DNA of 64,000 bases from Paenibacillus dakarensis (GCF_001373415.1 NZ_CDSE01000009.1:16887-80886), one strand, 5' to 3'; shown: positions 49,674 through 59,883, numbered from the stretch's first letter. Made by a program: numbers and translations. The notes: generated by a model not told the origin, from the letters alone.

Positions 49674-49705
49674 ACCAATACTTAACTTTAAAGGAGCCAG
49701 TATAC

Positions 49706-51025
49706 ATGGAACAATTCAGACTCCCTAAAATACCGATGCCTGCACTTACCCTGCCCCAATCGATTCAAGAGGTACTGGATGAGGCAGAAGAGAAGCTGGC
49801 ACATCGCCCCAAATTGCTGCAGCTGTTCAAGAATACGTTTCCGAACACACTCGAGACAACAACGAAGCTGATGGAGGATGGTACTACATTTGTCATCACC
49901 GGAGATATTCCCGCGATGTGGCTTCGTGATTCCGTTGAACAAGTTATTCACTATGTGCCTTTTGCCAAGAACGATCCTGAATTGCAGCTTATTCTAAGCG
50001 GCGTAATCAAGCGCCATATAAACTATATTCATATTGATCCATATGCGAATGCTTTTAATGAATCCGCTAATGACTGGCATTGGAACACAGATGATGAGAC
50101 GGATATGTCCCCTTGGGTGTGGGAGCGCAAGTTCGAAATCGATTCACTGTGCTTCTCCATGCGTCTGGCTTATGCTTATTGGAAAGAGACAGGACTTACG
50201 GATGTGTTCGATGCCGGATTTAAAGCAGCCATGCTGAAAATCGTGGAGCTGTTCAAGACGGAGCAGCACCATTTCGAACGTTCCCCATACCGTTTTACAC
50301 GGGATAACGGAATTCTGGAAGACTCCCTGCGCAATAACGGACTCGGCATGCCGGTCAATTACACAGGAATGGTATGGTCAGGCTTCCGCTCAAGCGATGA
50401 TGCTTGTGATTTCCACTACAACATTCCAGGTAATATGTTTGCTGTTGTAGCTTTGCGTCACATGCAAGAATTCGCAGAGTGGATCTTCCGTGATATGACG
50501 CTGCTTGCTGATCTTAAAAAGCTTGAGACTGAAATTGACTATGGCATCAAGCTTTACGGTATTTATCGTCATCCGGAATTCGGACCGATCTATGCATACG
50601 AAACCGACGGATTCGGTAACTACTGCCTGATGGATGATGCAGGAACACCAGGTCTGATGTCAATTCCTTATCTCGGTTATGTAACCGCGGATGATCCAAT
50701 TTACCAGAACACCAGACGCTTTGCCTTAAGCAAGGAGAATCCGTTCTATTTCGAAGGTAAAGCGGCTAAGGGAATTGGAAGCCCGCACACACCTCCTCAT
50801 TATATTTGGCATATGGCGTTATCTATGCAGGGGATTACTGCGCAGACGACTGAGGAAAGACTTGAAATGATCGAAATGCTGGTATCGACAGATGCAGATA
50901 CCGGGTTTATGCATGAAGGCTTTAACGCAGATGATCCGAAAGTGTTTACGAGATCTTGGTTTGCTTGGTCGAACAGCCTCTTCTCGCAGCTGGTGTATAA
51001 GGCGATGAAGGAAGGCATTTTGTAA
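49706..51025 (+). CDS. Exo-alpha-1,6-mannosidase, GH125, 439 aa
   Basis: Inverting enzyme that removes alpha-1,6-linked mannose, the linkage left in the N-glycan core after GH38 action. The family signature [20 protein letters not shown] (residues about 65-84) and later [20 protein letters not shown] and [20 protein letters not shown] are clear. No signal peptide. AAAGGAGCC before ATG 49706. Supports mannan or N-glycan as the substrate of the locus. Confidence 0.93.
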   Translation: MEQFRLPKIPMPALTLPQSIQEVLDEAEEKLAHRPKLLQLFKNTFPNTLETTTKLMEDGTTFVITGDIPAMWLRDSVEQVIHYVPFAKNDPELQLILSGVIKRHINYIHIDPYANAFNESANDWHWNTDDETDMSPWVWERKFEIDSLCFSMRLAYAYWKETGLTDVFDAGFKAAMLKIVELFKTEQHHFERSPYRFTRDNGILEDSLRNNGLGMPVNYTGMVWSGFRSSDDACDFHYNIPGNMFAVVALRHMQEFAEWIFRDMTLLADLKKLETEIDYGIKLYGIYRHPEFGPIYAYETDGFGNYCLMDDAGTPGLMSIPYLGYVTADDPIYQNTRRFALSKENPFYFEGKAAKGIGSPHTPPHYIWHMALSMQGITAQTTEERLEMIEMLVSTDADTGFMHEGFNADDPKVFTRSWFAWSNSLFSQLVYKAMKEGIL

Positions 51026-51078
51026 GATTGTATCCATCCGAATTTATCCATATTTGCAATAAAAAAGGAGACATTACA

Positions 51079-52077
51079 ATGAGCAAAATTATTGGCGAAT
51101 CCCTAAATAACATTCCTTGGCAGGACAAGCCTGAGGGTTACAATGGTCCGGTATGGCGCTATTCTGCAAATCCTATTATTGATCGTCATGCAATCCCGAA
51201 TTCCAACAGTATTTTCAACTCGGCCGTTGTTCCGTTTGAAGGCGGATTCGCTGGCGTGTTCCGCTGCGATTCCCGATCGGTCAGCATGGATATCTTCGCC
51301 GGTTTCAGTGAAGATGGTGTAAACTGGACGATTAATCATGATCCGATTGTGTTTGAGGGTGATGAGGAGATAACAAAGCGTGAATACCGCTACGATCCTC
51401 GAGTGGTTAAAATCGGAGACCGTTATTACATTAACTGGTGTAACGGATATCACGGACCGACAATCGGCATTGGTTATACAACCGATTTCAAAACATTCCA
51501 TCAGCTTGAAAACGCCTTTTTGCCATATAACCGTAACGGGGTATTATTCCCGCGAAAAATTGGTGATTATTACGCAATGCTCAGCCGTCCGAGTGATACA
51601 GGCCATACGCCGTTCGGGGATATTTTCTACAGTGTAAGCCCTGATCTTACCTTCTGGGGCAAGCACCGTTATGTTATGGGAACCGTTAATGGAGATGCTT
51701 CGGCTTGGCAGTCCAAGAAAATCGGGCCTGGACCAGCACCGATCGAAACAGACAAGGGCTGGCTGCTGATTTACCATGGTGTTATTAATACATGTAACGG
51801 TTTCGTTTATCGCATGGGTGCTGCTCTGCTTGATCTCGATCAGCCATGGAAAGTGAAAGCACGTTCCCGTAACTATATCTTGGGACCTGAAATGCCGTAC
51901 GAATGCATGGGAGATGTACCTAACGTAACCTTCCCTTGCGCGGCGCTTACCGACGCGGATACAGGTCGTATCGCCATTTACTATGGCTGCGCTGACACGG
52001 TAACCGGACTTGCATTTACGACCGTTGATGAGCTGATGAGTTATATGGAAGAATACCCTTTGGTAGATGAGGCGTAG
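51079..52077 (+). CDS. Beta-mannoside phosphorylase, GH130, 332 aa
   Basis: ATG 51079 follows AAAAAAGGAGACATTACA. A five-bladed propeller with the family's catalytic Asp in [18 protein letters not shown] (Asp106) and phosphate-binding basic residues in the [20 protein letters not shown] region. GH130 enzymes split beta-1,4-mannosides with phosphate to give mannose 1-phosphate; some act on Man-beta-1,4-GlcNAc from N-glycans. With GH38 and GH125 beside it, the N-glycan core disaccharide is the likeliest substrate, though mannooligosaccharide is possible. Confidence 0.9.
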   Translation: MSKIIGESLNNIPWQDKPEGYNGPVWRYSANPIIDRHAIPNSNSIFNSAVVPFEGGFAGVFRCDSRSVSMDIFAGFSEDGVNWTINHDPIVFEGDEEITKREYRYDPRVVKIGDRYYINWCNGYHGPTIGIGYTTDFKTFHQLENAFLPYNRNGVLFPRKIGDYYAMLSRPSDTGHTPFGDIFYSVSPDLTFWGKHRYVMGTVNGDASAWQSKKIGPGPAPIETDKGWLLIYHGVINTCNGFVYRMGAALLDLDQPWKVKARSRNYILGPEMPYECMGDVPNVTFPCAALTDADTGRIAIYYGCADTVTGLAFTTVDELMSYMEEYPLVDEA

Positions 52078-52083
52078 ATAACC

Positions 52084-54810
52084 ATGACCCAATCTAGAAA
52101 AGCACATATCATCTCACATACGCACTGGGACAGGGAATGGTACTTGCCTTATGAGAAGCATCATGTAAGGCTTATTCAATTGATGGATCAATTGCTTGAG
52201 ACTATGGAGAAAGACCCGGAATACCGTTATTTCTTTCTGGATGGACAGACCATTATTCTGGAGGACTATCTGCAGGTTCGTCCGGAGAAGAAGGATCAGC
52301 TGGAGAAGCTTATCCATGATGGACGTATCCAGATCGGTCCGTGGTATATTTTGCAGGATGCATTCTTGACGAGCAGTGAGGCGAACGTTCGTAACATGCA
52401 GATTGGACATCAAGACGCCGAGGCTTACGGCACGATTTCAAAAATCGGCTATTTCCCTGACACATTTGGTCTTGCCGGTCAAACACCTCAACTGATGAAG
52501 CAATCCGGTATTGACAATGCCTTCTTTGGCCGCGGTGTTAAGCCTACAGGCTTTAACAATACGGTATCGGATGGAGACTTTGAGTCTTCCTTCTCTGAAT
52601 TGGTATGGGAAGGCCCGGATGGCTCCAAGGTGCTCGGGATTCTGTTCGCAAACTGGTACAGTAACGGTAATGAAGTACCGGTTGATGAAGAAGAGGCTAA
52701 AGCCTTCTGGGTTAAAAAGCTTGCTGATGCTGAGAAATATGCATCCACAGGACAGCTGCTCTACATGAACGGATGCGATCACCAGCCGATACAATGTGAT
52801 CTATCGGAAGCGATTCAAACCGCCAAGAAGCTTTATCCGGATACAGAGTTTGTCCATTCTAATTTTGTCGATTATTTGGAAGATTTGAATAACAATATTC
52901 GTCAAGACTTATCGTCTGTACAAGGTGAGCTTCGCAGCCAGCGGACAGACGGATGGGGAACGCTGGTAAATACGGCTTCCGCTCGTGTTTATTTAAAGCA
53001 GATGAACCAGGTTGGTCAGAGCATGCTGGAGAAGGTTGCAGAGCCGCTTGCTTCTTTTGCAAGCCTGGTTGGGCAGCAGTATCCGCACCATTTGTTTACT
53101 TATGCCTGGAAGACGCTGATGCAGAACCATCCGCATGATAGTATTTGCGGCTGCAGTGTTGACGAGGTTCACCGTGGAATGGTTACTCGTTTCGAGAATA
53201 GCCGCCATGTAGCGGAATCCATTATTGATGACAGCAAGAAGGCGATTGCTGAAGCGGTTGATACCACATCTTTTGCTAAATATGGCGATAATGCAGTGCC
53301 TTTCGTTGTATTTAATACAACAGGGTGGAAGCGCAGTGGCACAGTAACCGTAGAGCTGGATGCTGAACGTTTATATTTCCGCGATGGATATTCCTTGAAC
53401 GAAGCAAGCCGCTGCATGAAAGATATGGATATCACCGGACGTGCGGTTGTAGATCATGAAGGGAATGCAATTGCGTTCACGATGGAGGATCTTGGCTTGC
53501 AATTCGGATATGACCTGCCTGACGACAAGTTCCGCCAGCCATATATGTGCCGCAGGGTGAAGCTGACTCTGGAAGCTAAGGATATTGCAGCTTTAGGAAT
53601 CCAAACGTACGCACTTGTAAAAGGTGACATGGCTCCTGCAGTTACAGCATCATTAATTACGGGTGAACAGGTGCTTGAGAACGCAAACCTGAAGGTTGAG
53701 GTGGCAGACGATGGCTCATTCACATTGACAGATAAACGTAATGGTCAGATCTTCCGTGATCTTGGTGTGTATGAGAACACGGGAGATATCGGTAACGAAT
53801 ATATGTTCAAGCAGCCGGAAGGCGAAGAGGCACTGACCACCAAGGGGCTTGCTGCGAAGATTCGTATCGTGGAAGATACACCTTTCCGTGCATCACTGGA
53901 AGTGATTCATGAATGGGAAATCCCTGCTTCAGCCGATGCCAAGCTGGATGAAGAGCAGCATGAGCTGATCTACTATCCGGAACGTAAAGCTCAGCGTTCG
54001 AAAGAGATGGTTACCTTGTCGATCCGCACGCTCATCTCACTGAATAGAGAAGGGAAGGGCGTAGAGCTGGAAGCAACCTTTAACAATCAGGCGAAGGATC
54101 ATCGTCTGCGTGCGTTGTTCCCTACGGACCTAGAGACTTCTGTTCATCGTGCCGATTCGATGTTCGAAATCGCCCAGCGGAACAACATGCCGGCGAAAGA
54201 GTGGGAGAACCCTAGCAATACCGCTCACCAGCAGGCATTTGTAGATGTAAGCAGTGAGGGTGCAGGTCTTACTGTAGCTAACCTTGGACTGAACGAGTAT
54301 GAAGTACTGCGTGACGGTAGAAATACGATCGCTGTAACGATGCTTCGCGCTGTTGGTGAGCTGGGTGACTGGGGGTACTTCCCGACACCAGAGGCACAGT
54401 GTCTGGGTGAAAATACAGTGCGTATGGAAGTCATTCCGCATGATGGAGACGGTATGGCATCTGGTGCTTATGCAGAGGCATATCAATTCCAGGTTCCGTG
54501 GACTGCAAGCCAGACCGGGATCCATGAGGGGAAAGTTGCTCCGAATCAAACTGTATTCAAGTGGGAAAGTAATGAGCTGGCATTCTCTTCGCTTAAAGTC
54601 AGCCGTAAATCCGGTGATCTGATGCTGCGTTGGTTTAACATGGGTGGATCTCCTGTAGAACTTGCTTTGCATTCCGCTCTTTCCGGTACAAAGGCTTACA
54701 AGACAACCATTCTCGAGGATGAAGGGGAATTACAGCCATTTACCGAAGCCGGGGAGTATTCACTTTCTGTGAAGCCTTATGAAATTATCACGGTAGGCGT
54801 CAAAGCCTAA
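52084..54810 (+). CDS. Second alpha-mannosidase, GH38 (MngB-like), 908 aa
   Basis: Starts directly with the zinc motif HIISHTHWDREWYLPYEK (His12, His14, Asp16) and has the nucleophile Asp126 in IGYFPDTFGLAGQTPQLM. Without an N-terminal extension it resembles MngB, the E. coli mannosylglycerate hydrolase group, more than the first GH38. The two GH38 enzymes therefore belong to different subfamilies and probably cut different linkages. No signal peptide. Last gene of the glycan operon; a terminator follows at 54864. Confidence 0.92.
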   Translation: MTQSRKAHIISHTHWDREWYLPYEKHHVRLIQLMDQLLETMEKDPEYRYFFLDGQTIILEDYLQVRPEKKDQLEKLIHDGRIQIGPWYILQDAFLTSSEANVRNMQIGHQDAEAYGTISKIGYFPDTFGLAGQTPQLMKQSGIDNAFFGRGVKPTGFNNTVSDGDFESSFSELVWEGPDGSKVLGILFANWYSNGNEVPVDEEEAKAFWVKKLADAEKYASTGQLLYMNGCDHQPIQCDLSEAIQTAKKLYPDTEFVHSNFVDYLEDLNNNIRQDLSSVQGELRSQRTDGWGTLVNTASARVYLKQMNQVGQSMLEKVAEPLASFASLVGQQYPHHLFTYAWKTLMQNHPHDSICGCSVDEVHRGMVTRFENSRHVAESIIDDSKKAIAEAVDTTSFAKYGDNAVPFVVFNTTGWKRSGTVTVELDAERLYFRDGYSLNEASRCMKDMDITGRAVVDHEGNAIAFTMEDLGLQFGYDLPDDKFRQPYMCRRVKLTLEAKDIAALGIQTYALVKGDMAPAVTASLITGEQVLENANLKVEVADDGSFTLTDKRNGQIFRDLGVYENTGDIGNEYMFKQPEGEEALTTKGLAAKIRIVEDTPFRASLEVIHEWEIPASADAKLDEEQHELIYYPERKAQRSKEMVTLSIRTLISLNREGKGVELEATFNNQAKDHRLRALFPTDLETSVHRADSMFEIAQRNNMPAKEWENPSNTAHQQAFVDVSSEGAGLTVANLGLNEYEVLRDGRNTIAVTMLRAVGELGDWGYFPTPEAQCLGENTVRMEVIPHDGDGMASGAYAEAYQFQVPWTASQTGIHEGKVAPNQTVFKWESNELAFSSLKVSRKSGDLMLRWFNMGGSPVELALHSALSGTKAYKTTILEDEGELQPFTEAGEYSLSVKPYEIITVGVKA

Positions 54811-54863
54811 CAGTATTCAATTGAACTATACCATTTCATAAAGTAAGTTATAGTGTTTGAACA

Positions 54864-54914
54864 AGCAGCTGTCCCATAAGTAGAAGTATTCTACTAAGAG
54901 GCAGCTGCTTTTTT
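54864..54914 (+). terminator. Terminator of the mannosidase operon
   Basis: AGCAGCTG (54864-54871) pairs with CAGCTGCT (54902-54909), with an inner AGTAGAA/TTCTACT stem, followed by TTTTTT. Confidence 0.85.
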
Positions 54915-54998
54915 ATGTCAAAGGGGTTAGGCACAGGATTTGCAAGGGATTCTCGCCTTGACGATCTTATCGCTAATTAATTTTTTCAATATTTTGAA

Positions 54999-55047
54999 AT
55001 ATTAAATCATAATAATGATTGTTAATATCATTATTATGATTTAATAT
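54999..55047. promoter_or_regulatory. Perfect 21-bp inverted repeat, candidate operator
   Basis: The arm 54999-55019 (starting ATATTAAATCATAATAATGA) is repeated exactly in inverse at 55027-55047 with a 7-base centre TGTTAAT. It lies 32 bp before the SIS gene and has no T-tract, so it is more likely an operator for the DeoR regulator of this operon than a terminator. Confidence 0.7.
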
Positions 55048-55078
55048 GACATTATAACCTTGAGAGGAGAGTTCTGTT

Positions 55079-56128
55079 ATGACGAAGGGACAGTTAACTT
55101 ACCCAGAAATTGGGCAGCAGGGCGAAGCTATTGCAGCAGCTTGGGAGCAGTTATCGAAGCAGCAGGATTGGGTAGATAAATACATTGGAAATGAAGCCTA
55201 TGACGAGGTAATATTTATAGGCTCCGGCTCCTCCTATTATCAAGCTCAGACGATGGCGACTACTTTTCGTTTATGGCTTGCAAGACCGGCCAGTGCATTT
55301 CCTTCTTCGGATATCTTCTTATTCAGAGATCAATCTTCGGCAAAGCGCGGGAAGAAGCTTCTTATAGGAGTTTCCCGTTCGGGAGAATCAACGGAAGTCA
55401 TTTTGGCGATTGATTCGGTTAAAGGACTGGATAACTGGGATACTTGCGGAATTACATGTTATGAGGATAGTGGCATGGCTAAGCAGACAGAATGCCTGGT
55501 GTCACCGTTCGGCAAAGAAAAAAGCACAGTTATGACCAAGTCATTCGTGAGTATGACCTTTATGATGCAGGCAGCGATTGCGGCGGCCGCAGGCGGGAAT
55601 TACTCCAATGAAATGAAGACGGTTATGGATCTTGCCGGCGCTAAGCTTAAAGAGGCTGATGAATTTGCTCAGCAGCTGCTTGCGGACAACGCCTTTACGA
55701 AAACGATTTATCTGGGTATGGGCAGTTACTTTGGAATTGCACAAGAAGCTTGCCTTAAACTGAAGGAAATGTCTTATACTTGGACAGAGAGCTATGGCAC
55801 AATGGAGTTTAGACATGGTCCTAAATCAATCATTGAGCCGGGGTCATTAGTCATATTGCTCCTGTCAGAAACCGCCAGATCCTATGAATTGAAGGTTGCG
55901 GAAGAGATGAAGGATTACGGCGCCCACGTGCTCGTACTTACATCTCGTATCGACAAAGACACCGCTTTTGCGGATTCTGTATTTGAAATCGGCGGAGCAG
56001 AGGTTAGTGATGAAGCTCGCGCTGTTATGTATTTACCGCTTCTTCAATATGTAGGCTTTTGGATGGCAGTGAACAAAGGGGTAGATCCCGATGAACCGCG
56101 CAACCTGACACAGGTCGTCAAAATCTAA
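55079..56128 (+). CDS. SIS-domain sugar-phosphate isomerase/deaminase, AgaS/NagB-II-like, 349 aa
   Basis: GAGAGGAGAG precedes ATG 55079. Two SIS domains: the first has IFIGSGSSYYQAQTMATTF (about residues 46-64) and VSRSGESTEVI (98-108), the second YLGMGSYFGIAQEACLKLKE and TMEFRHGPKSII, the hexosamine-phosphate site seen in GlmS-type isomerases. AgaS and NagB-II relatives turn galactosamine or glucosamine 6-phosphate into the ketose phosphate and ammonia. With PfkB kinase and aldolase downstream this fits either a tagatose 6-phosphate or a fructose 6-phosphate route. Confidence 0.85.
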   Translation: MTKGQLTYPEIGQQGEAIAAAWEQLSKQQDWVDKYIGNEAYDEVIFIGSGSSYYQAQTMATTFRLWLARPASAFPSSDIFLFRDQSSAKRGKKLLIGVSRSGESTEVILAIDSVKGLDNWDTCGITCYEDSGMAKQTECLVSPFGKEKSTVMTKSFVSMTFMMQAAIAAAAGGNYSNEMKTVMDLAGAKLKEADEFAQQLLADNAFTKTIYLGMGSYFGIAQEACLKLKEMSYTWTESYGTMEFRHGPKSIIEPGSLVILLLSETARSYELKVAEEMKDYGAHVLVLTSRIDKDTAFADSVFEIGGAEVSDEARAVMYLPLLQYVGFWMAVNKGVDPDEPRNLTQVVKI

Positions 56129-56214
56129 GCGGGCTGCACAGATCAAGGGGATGTCCGAAAGGTTACTTGAAGAGGCGTAATCGTTAATCACCAGCTGGGA
56201 GGATAAGAAAAGTT

Positions 56215-56997
56215 ATGGCACGCATTGGTATGAAAGCAGAAAGACAAAATCAGATCCTAAGTACACTGGCGATCAAGGGTGAAATGTCCCTTCAAGAGCT
56301 TATGACGACATTCAACTGCTCAGAAGCTACAGCTCGGCGGGACCTTGAGGAATTGGAGCAGAGCGGGAGTATAATCAGACGCGTTGGCGGCGGAGCAATG
56401 TATATAAAGCCGGCTTCGGTTTATGAGGTTCCTTTTATTGAGAAACAGCAGGTCTTATACACAGAGAAAATGGCTATTGCACGTTTGGCTGCCTCTTTGG
56501 TTCAGGAGGGAGATGTAATCGGTCTTACCGGAGGAACAACTACATTTCTGATCTCCCAGCAATTAAAGCAGCGTAAAAATATTACAGTGGTTACGAACGC
56601 AGTAAATATCGCAATGGAGCTATCGGAGAACAGTGATCTTCAGGTCGTTCTGACCGGCGGTGTGCTTCGTAACAAAAGCTTTGAGCTGTGTGGTCCGCTG
56701 GCGGAACAAACAGTTAATGCGATTAACATTAATTTGATGTTCATGGGTATTGACGGTTTTACCGTGGGAGGAGTAAGCACTTACTCTGAGCTGGAAGCGA
56801 ACATTGCCCGTATGCTTATGCGTCGTTCGGCAAAGACAATTGCTGTGTTTGATCATACGAAGATTGGGCGTGCATCGCTCTTTACGGTCGCTCATCTGAA
56901 TGAGCTTCATGGTTGCATCACGGATGGGCAGCCATCTGAATCATTGGTGAGTGCACTCAAGGAAGCGGATACGACCTTATATGTGGCTCAGGATTGA
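56215..56997 (+). CDS. DeoR-family transcription regulator, 260 aa
   Basis: The N-terminal helix-turn-helix (RQNQILSTLAIKGEMSLQEL, CSEATARRDLEELEQSG) binds DNA; the rest is the phosphosugar-sensing domain with GLTGGTTTFLISQQL and NAVNIAMEL. DeoR proteins repress sugar operons until the phosphorylated sugar is present. Located inside the operon it likely regulates, with the 21-bp palindrome at 54999 as a candidate site. Confidence 0.92.
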   Translation: MARIGMKAERQNQILSTLAIKGEMSLQELMTTFNCSEATARRDLEELEQSGSIIRRVGGGAMYIKPASVYEVPFIEKQQVLYTEKMAIARLAASLVQEGDVIGLTGGTTTFLISQQLKQRKNITVVTNAVNIAMELSENSDLQVVLTGGVLRNKSFELCGPLAEQTVNAININLMFMGIDGFTVGGVSTYSELEANIARMLMRRSAKTIAVFDHTKIGRASLFTVAHLNELHGCITDGQPSESLVSALKEADTTLYVAQD

Positions 56998-57018
56998 TCA
57001 TCTTTAAGGGGTGAAGCA

Positions 57019-57987
57019 ATGAGTTTCTGGATAGGTGTAGACGTTGGAGGAACAAACATCGTATGCGGGATTGTCAATGAGAAGGGTGAAGTGCTGGATT
57101 CCGTGAAGAAGCCTACGGAGGCTTCTCTCGGCTCTTCTTCGGTACTTGATAAAATAGCTCAAATGTCGTTAGAGCTCGCAGCCGGATCGGGGCTTCAAAA
57201 TCAGGTCGCCGGGATTGGGATCGGTATACCAGGGCTGGTTGACCCATGGAAAGGAATAGCTCAATATTCCGCCAATCTAAACTGGCGTGATATCCCACTC
57301 AGTTCGGAGCTGACACAAAGAACCTCCTTACCTGTCTATATAGACAATGATGTACGAATGTATGTTTACGGTGAGGCGGTCTATGGTGCAGGTCAAGGGG
57401 TGGACTTTGTGCTTGGGTTAACCATAGGAACCGGACTTTCTGCCGCTATGGTGAATCGGGGACAGCTGTACTACGGACATCTCAATTTGGCTGGCGAGAT
57501 TGGCCACGGTCCAATGGATGGAGAGTCCGCTCCATGTGGCTGCGGATTTGAAGGATGTCTGGAAGCAGCAGCATCAGCCTCTGGTATGGTACGTGAAGCC
57601 AAACGTTATATTCATCAGGGAAGAAAGACGATTCTAACAGAGTGGTTTCCCGGCGAGCGGCTCCAGTATTTGTCGGCTGCAGATCTCTCAAAAGCGATGG
57701 ATGCTGGAGATGTACTTGCTGCTGAAATTATAAACCACGCCGGAGAATTGCTGGGGAAAGCGCTTGTTCCAACCATACATCTTTTGAGTCCGGAGGTTAT
57801 TATTATAGGCGGCGGCGGTGCAAATGCAGGGGAGCGGCTTCTAACAACGGTTAGGGGCATCCTGATGACTCGTCTGCTTCCGGATTACAGACAACATGTC
57901 AGTATCCGTACGGCGTCTCTTGGTGATGGTGCGGGGGTTATAGGAAGTGCAATGCAGGCTAAACAGCGTCACAGCATTATGAGCTAG
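57019..57987 (+). CDS. ROK-family sugar kinase, 322 aa
   Basis: ATP-dependent kinase of a hexose or hexosamine. ATP site IGVDVGGTNIVCGIV (residues 5-19), catalytic Asp in PVYIDNDVRMYVYGEA, the ROK zinc site CGCGFEGCLEAAASASGM with an upstream AGEIGHG His, and VIIIGGGGANAG near the C-terminus. AAGGGGTGAAGCA precedes ATG 57019. It would make the sugar 6-phosphate for the SIS enzyme. Substrate not decidable from sequence. Confidence 0.93.
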   Translation: MSFWIGVDVGGTNIVCGIVNEKGEVLDSVKKPTEASLGSSSVLDKIAQMSLELAAGSGLQNQVAGIGIGIPGLVDPWKGIAQYSANLNWRDIPLSSELTQRTSLPVYIDNDVRMYVYGEAVYGAGQGVDFVLGLTIGTGLSAAMVNRGQLYYGHLNLAGEIGHGPMDGESAPCGCGFEGCLEAAASASGMVREAKRYIHQGRKTILTEWFPGERLQYLSAADLSKAMDAGDVLAAEIINHAGELLGKALVPTIHLLSPEVIIIGGGGANAGERLLTTVRGILMTRLLPDYRQHVSIRTASLGDGAGVIGSAMQAKQRHSIMS

Positions 57988-58027
57988 TTGAATCATTAAT
58001 TTCTAATCAACACGGGAGGGCTTTAGT

Positions 58028-58897
58028 ATGACATTAGTATCATCAACTCCATTATTACAGACGGCTCGCAGTGGTGGGTATTGTATTGGAGCATTTAACG
58101 TCCATACCCTTGAAATGCTGCAGGCAGTTGTTGAAGCCGCTGAAGAAACACAGTCACCGCTCATCATTCAATCTACTGTGGGAACGGTAAAGCATCTGGG
58201 CCCGGATTATATAGCTAAGGCAGCCTTGGTGGCTTCGGAAAGATCAAGTGTACCCATTGCACTTCATTTGGATCATTGTTCTGATTTTAACGTCATCATG
58301 CAATGCATTCGTGCCGGGTATACATCCGTCATGATTGATGCATCCCATGAAACGTTCGATGTAAACGTTGCCAAGACCAAGCAAGTGGTAGAGGCAGCAA
58401 ATGCGATTGGCGTCAACGTTGAAGCAGAGCTCGGGAGAGTTGGCGGTGTAGAAGATGACATCATCGTAGACGATGAACATGCGCTGCTTGCAGATCCCGA
58501 TGACTGTGCACGTTTTGTTGAATTAACTGGCGTTCATACACTGGCTCCTGCGATTGGGACCGCACACGGCATTTATAAGGGAGAGCCTAATATTGATTTT
58601 GACCGGATTCAGAAAATTGCATCGAAGGTGTCCATTCCATTGGTACTTCACGGAGGCTCTGGAATTCCTGAAGAGCAGGTTAGAAGATGTGTGGCAGCTG
58701 GCATGTCCAAGATGAATGTTGCAACAGAACTTCGAATTGTATTCTCGAATGCTATTAAAGAAGTATTTAATCAAAATCCAGAGGAAAATGATCCGCGTAA
58801 GTACATGGTACCTGCTAAAGAAGCTTTGAAAAAGGCAGCGATCGAAAAAATGCGCCTGTGCGGATCTTTTGGTAAAGCAAGGGATTATCTGCAATGA
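58028..58897 (+). CDS. Class II fructose/tagatose-bisphosphate aldolase, 289 aa
   Basis: Splits a ketose 1,6-bisphosphate into two triose phosphates with a zinc ion. Zinc and catalytic residues are in ALHLDHCSDF, VEAELGRVGGVEDD, and IGTAHGIYKGEPNIDF, with LVLHGGSGIPEEQ binding the phosphate. The length (289) and the AFNVHTLEMLQAVVEAAEE start are those of the KbaY/GatY/FbaA group. It overlaps the next gene by four bases (ATGA). Confidence 0.92.
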   Translation: MTLVSSTPLLQTARSGGYCIGAFNVHTLEMLQAVVEAAEETQSPLIIQSTVGTVKHLGPDYIAKAALVASERSSVPIALHLDHCSDFNVIMQCIRAGYTSVMIDASHETFDVNVAKTKQVVEAANAIGVNVEAELGRVGGVEDDIIVDDEHALLADPDDCARFVELTGVHTLAPAIGTAHGIYKGEPNIDFDRIQKIASKVSIPLVLHGGSGIPEEQVRRCVAAGMSKMNVATELRIVFSNAIKEVFNQNPEENDPRKYMVPAKEALKKAAIEKMRLCGSFGKARDYLQ

Positions 58898-59877
58898 ATA
58901 CCGGGATCATCACCGTCACTTTAAATGCGGCCATAGATAAAACCTATTATATGAATCACTTTGAAAGCGGTAGTGTGATGCGTGTTGACCGTGTCCATGC
59001 GATTGCCGGGGGAAAAGGGCTAAATGTGGCCAGAGTTCTGCAGCAGCTGGGGCATAAGGATGTCACTGCTACCGGTTTTAAGGCCGGATACAATGGGCAG
59101 TTTATTGCCAAGGCAGCGGAGGATGAGGGGATTCACACTGAATTTGTTGATATCAAAGGCGAGTCAAGAGTATGCCTGAGTATTGTGGATGAAGAGAATC
59201 ATTCTTTCACAGAAGTACTGGAGCCGGGTCCCTTGGTCACGATTGATGATGAGGCCAGAATGAAAGAGCATATGAAGGAATTGGCACAAAGAGCTTCTCT
59301 GGTCATTATTTCCGGGAGTATGCCAAAGGGATGTCGCCTTGAGTTATATAAAGAGTTGATTGAAATATGCACTTTGCAAGGTGTTGATGTCTTCCTGGAT
59401 GCCAGTGGAAACGGACTCGTTGAAGGGATGAGAGGCAAACCGGCTTTAATCAAGCCCAATGAGGATGAGATTAAGCCTTGGCTGAAGCCTGACGGAAACG
59501 GGAAAGATGCATTCGGTATGGAAAATGGGATTTCTCTACGCAGCTACGGCAGGGCGATTCAAAATATCGCAAAAGATACAGGAATACCAAGAATCATTGT
59601 ATCCCTTGGCGCTAAAGGGGCTTTAGCTTGTATGGATGGCGTGCTGTACCGGATTCGGATCCCTGAGCTGAAAGCCGTCAATCCAGTAGGCAGTGGAGAT
59701 TCCTTCGTAGCCGGCTTTGCCTATGCACATGTACGCCAAATGCCTGTGGAGCAGTGTCTGCGTTATGCCGCTGCTGCAGGAAGTGCAAATGCATTGAAAC
59801 CGACGGCGGGGTGTGTGGAGCCTGAGGATCACATGCGCCTTATGGAGCAAATTGAGGTAGAGAAGTGGATTGATTAA
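58894..59877 (+). CDS. PfkB-family 1-phosphofructokinase / tagatose-6-phosphate kinase, 327 aa
   Basis: Transfers phosphate from ATP to a ketose phosphate. Hexose kinase type: ITVTLNAAIDKTYYM, AGGKGLNVARVLQQLGH, and the catalytic NPVGSGDSFVAGFAYA with its Asp. This matches FruK/LacC. Translationally coupled to the aldolase, so its product, a bisphosphate, is the aldolase's substrate. Choosing between LacC-like and FruK-like needs comparison with known enzymes. Confidence 0.92.
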   Translation: MNTGIITVTLNAAIDKTYYMNHFESGSVMRVDRVHAIAGGKGLNVARVLQQLGHKDVTATGFKAGYNGQFIAKAAEDEGIHTEFVDIKGESRVCLSIVDEENHSFTEVLEPGPLVTIDDEARMKEHMKELAQRASLVIISGSMPKGCRLELYKELIEICTLQGVDVFLDASGNGLVEGMRGKPALIKPNEDEIKPWLKPDGNGKDAFGMENGISLRSYGRAIQNIAKDTGIPRIIVSLGAKGALACMDGVLYRIRIPELKAVNPVGSGDSFVAGFAYAHVRQMPVEQCLRYAAAAGSANALKPTAGCVEPEDHMRLMEQIEVEKWID

Positions 59878-59883
59878 GGATTA

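Noticed and set aside
54999..55047. Palindrome considered as a terminator
   Set aside because: It has no following T-tract, and a real terminator for the upstream operon is already present at 54864.
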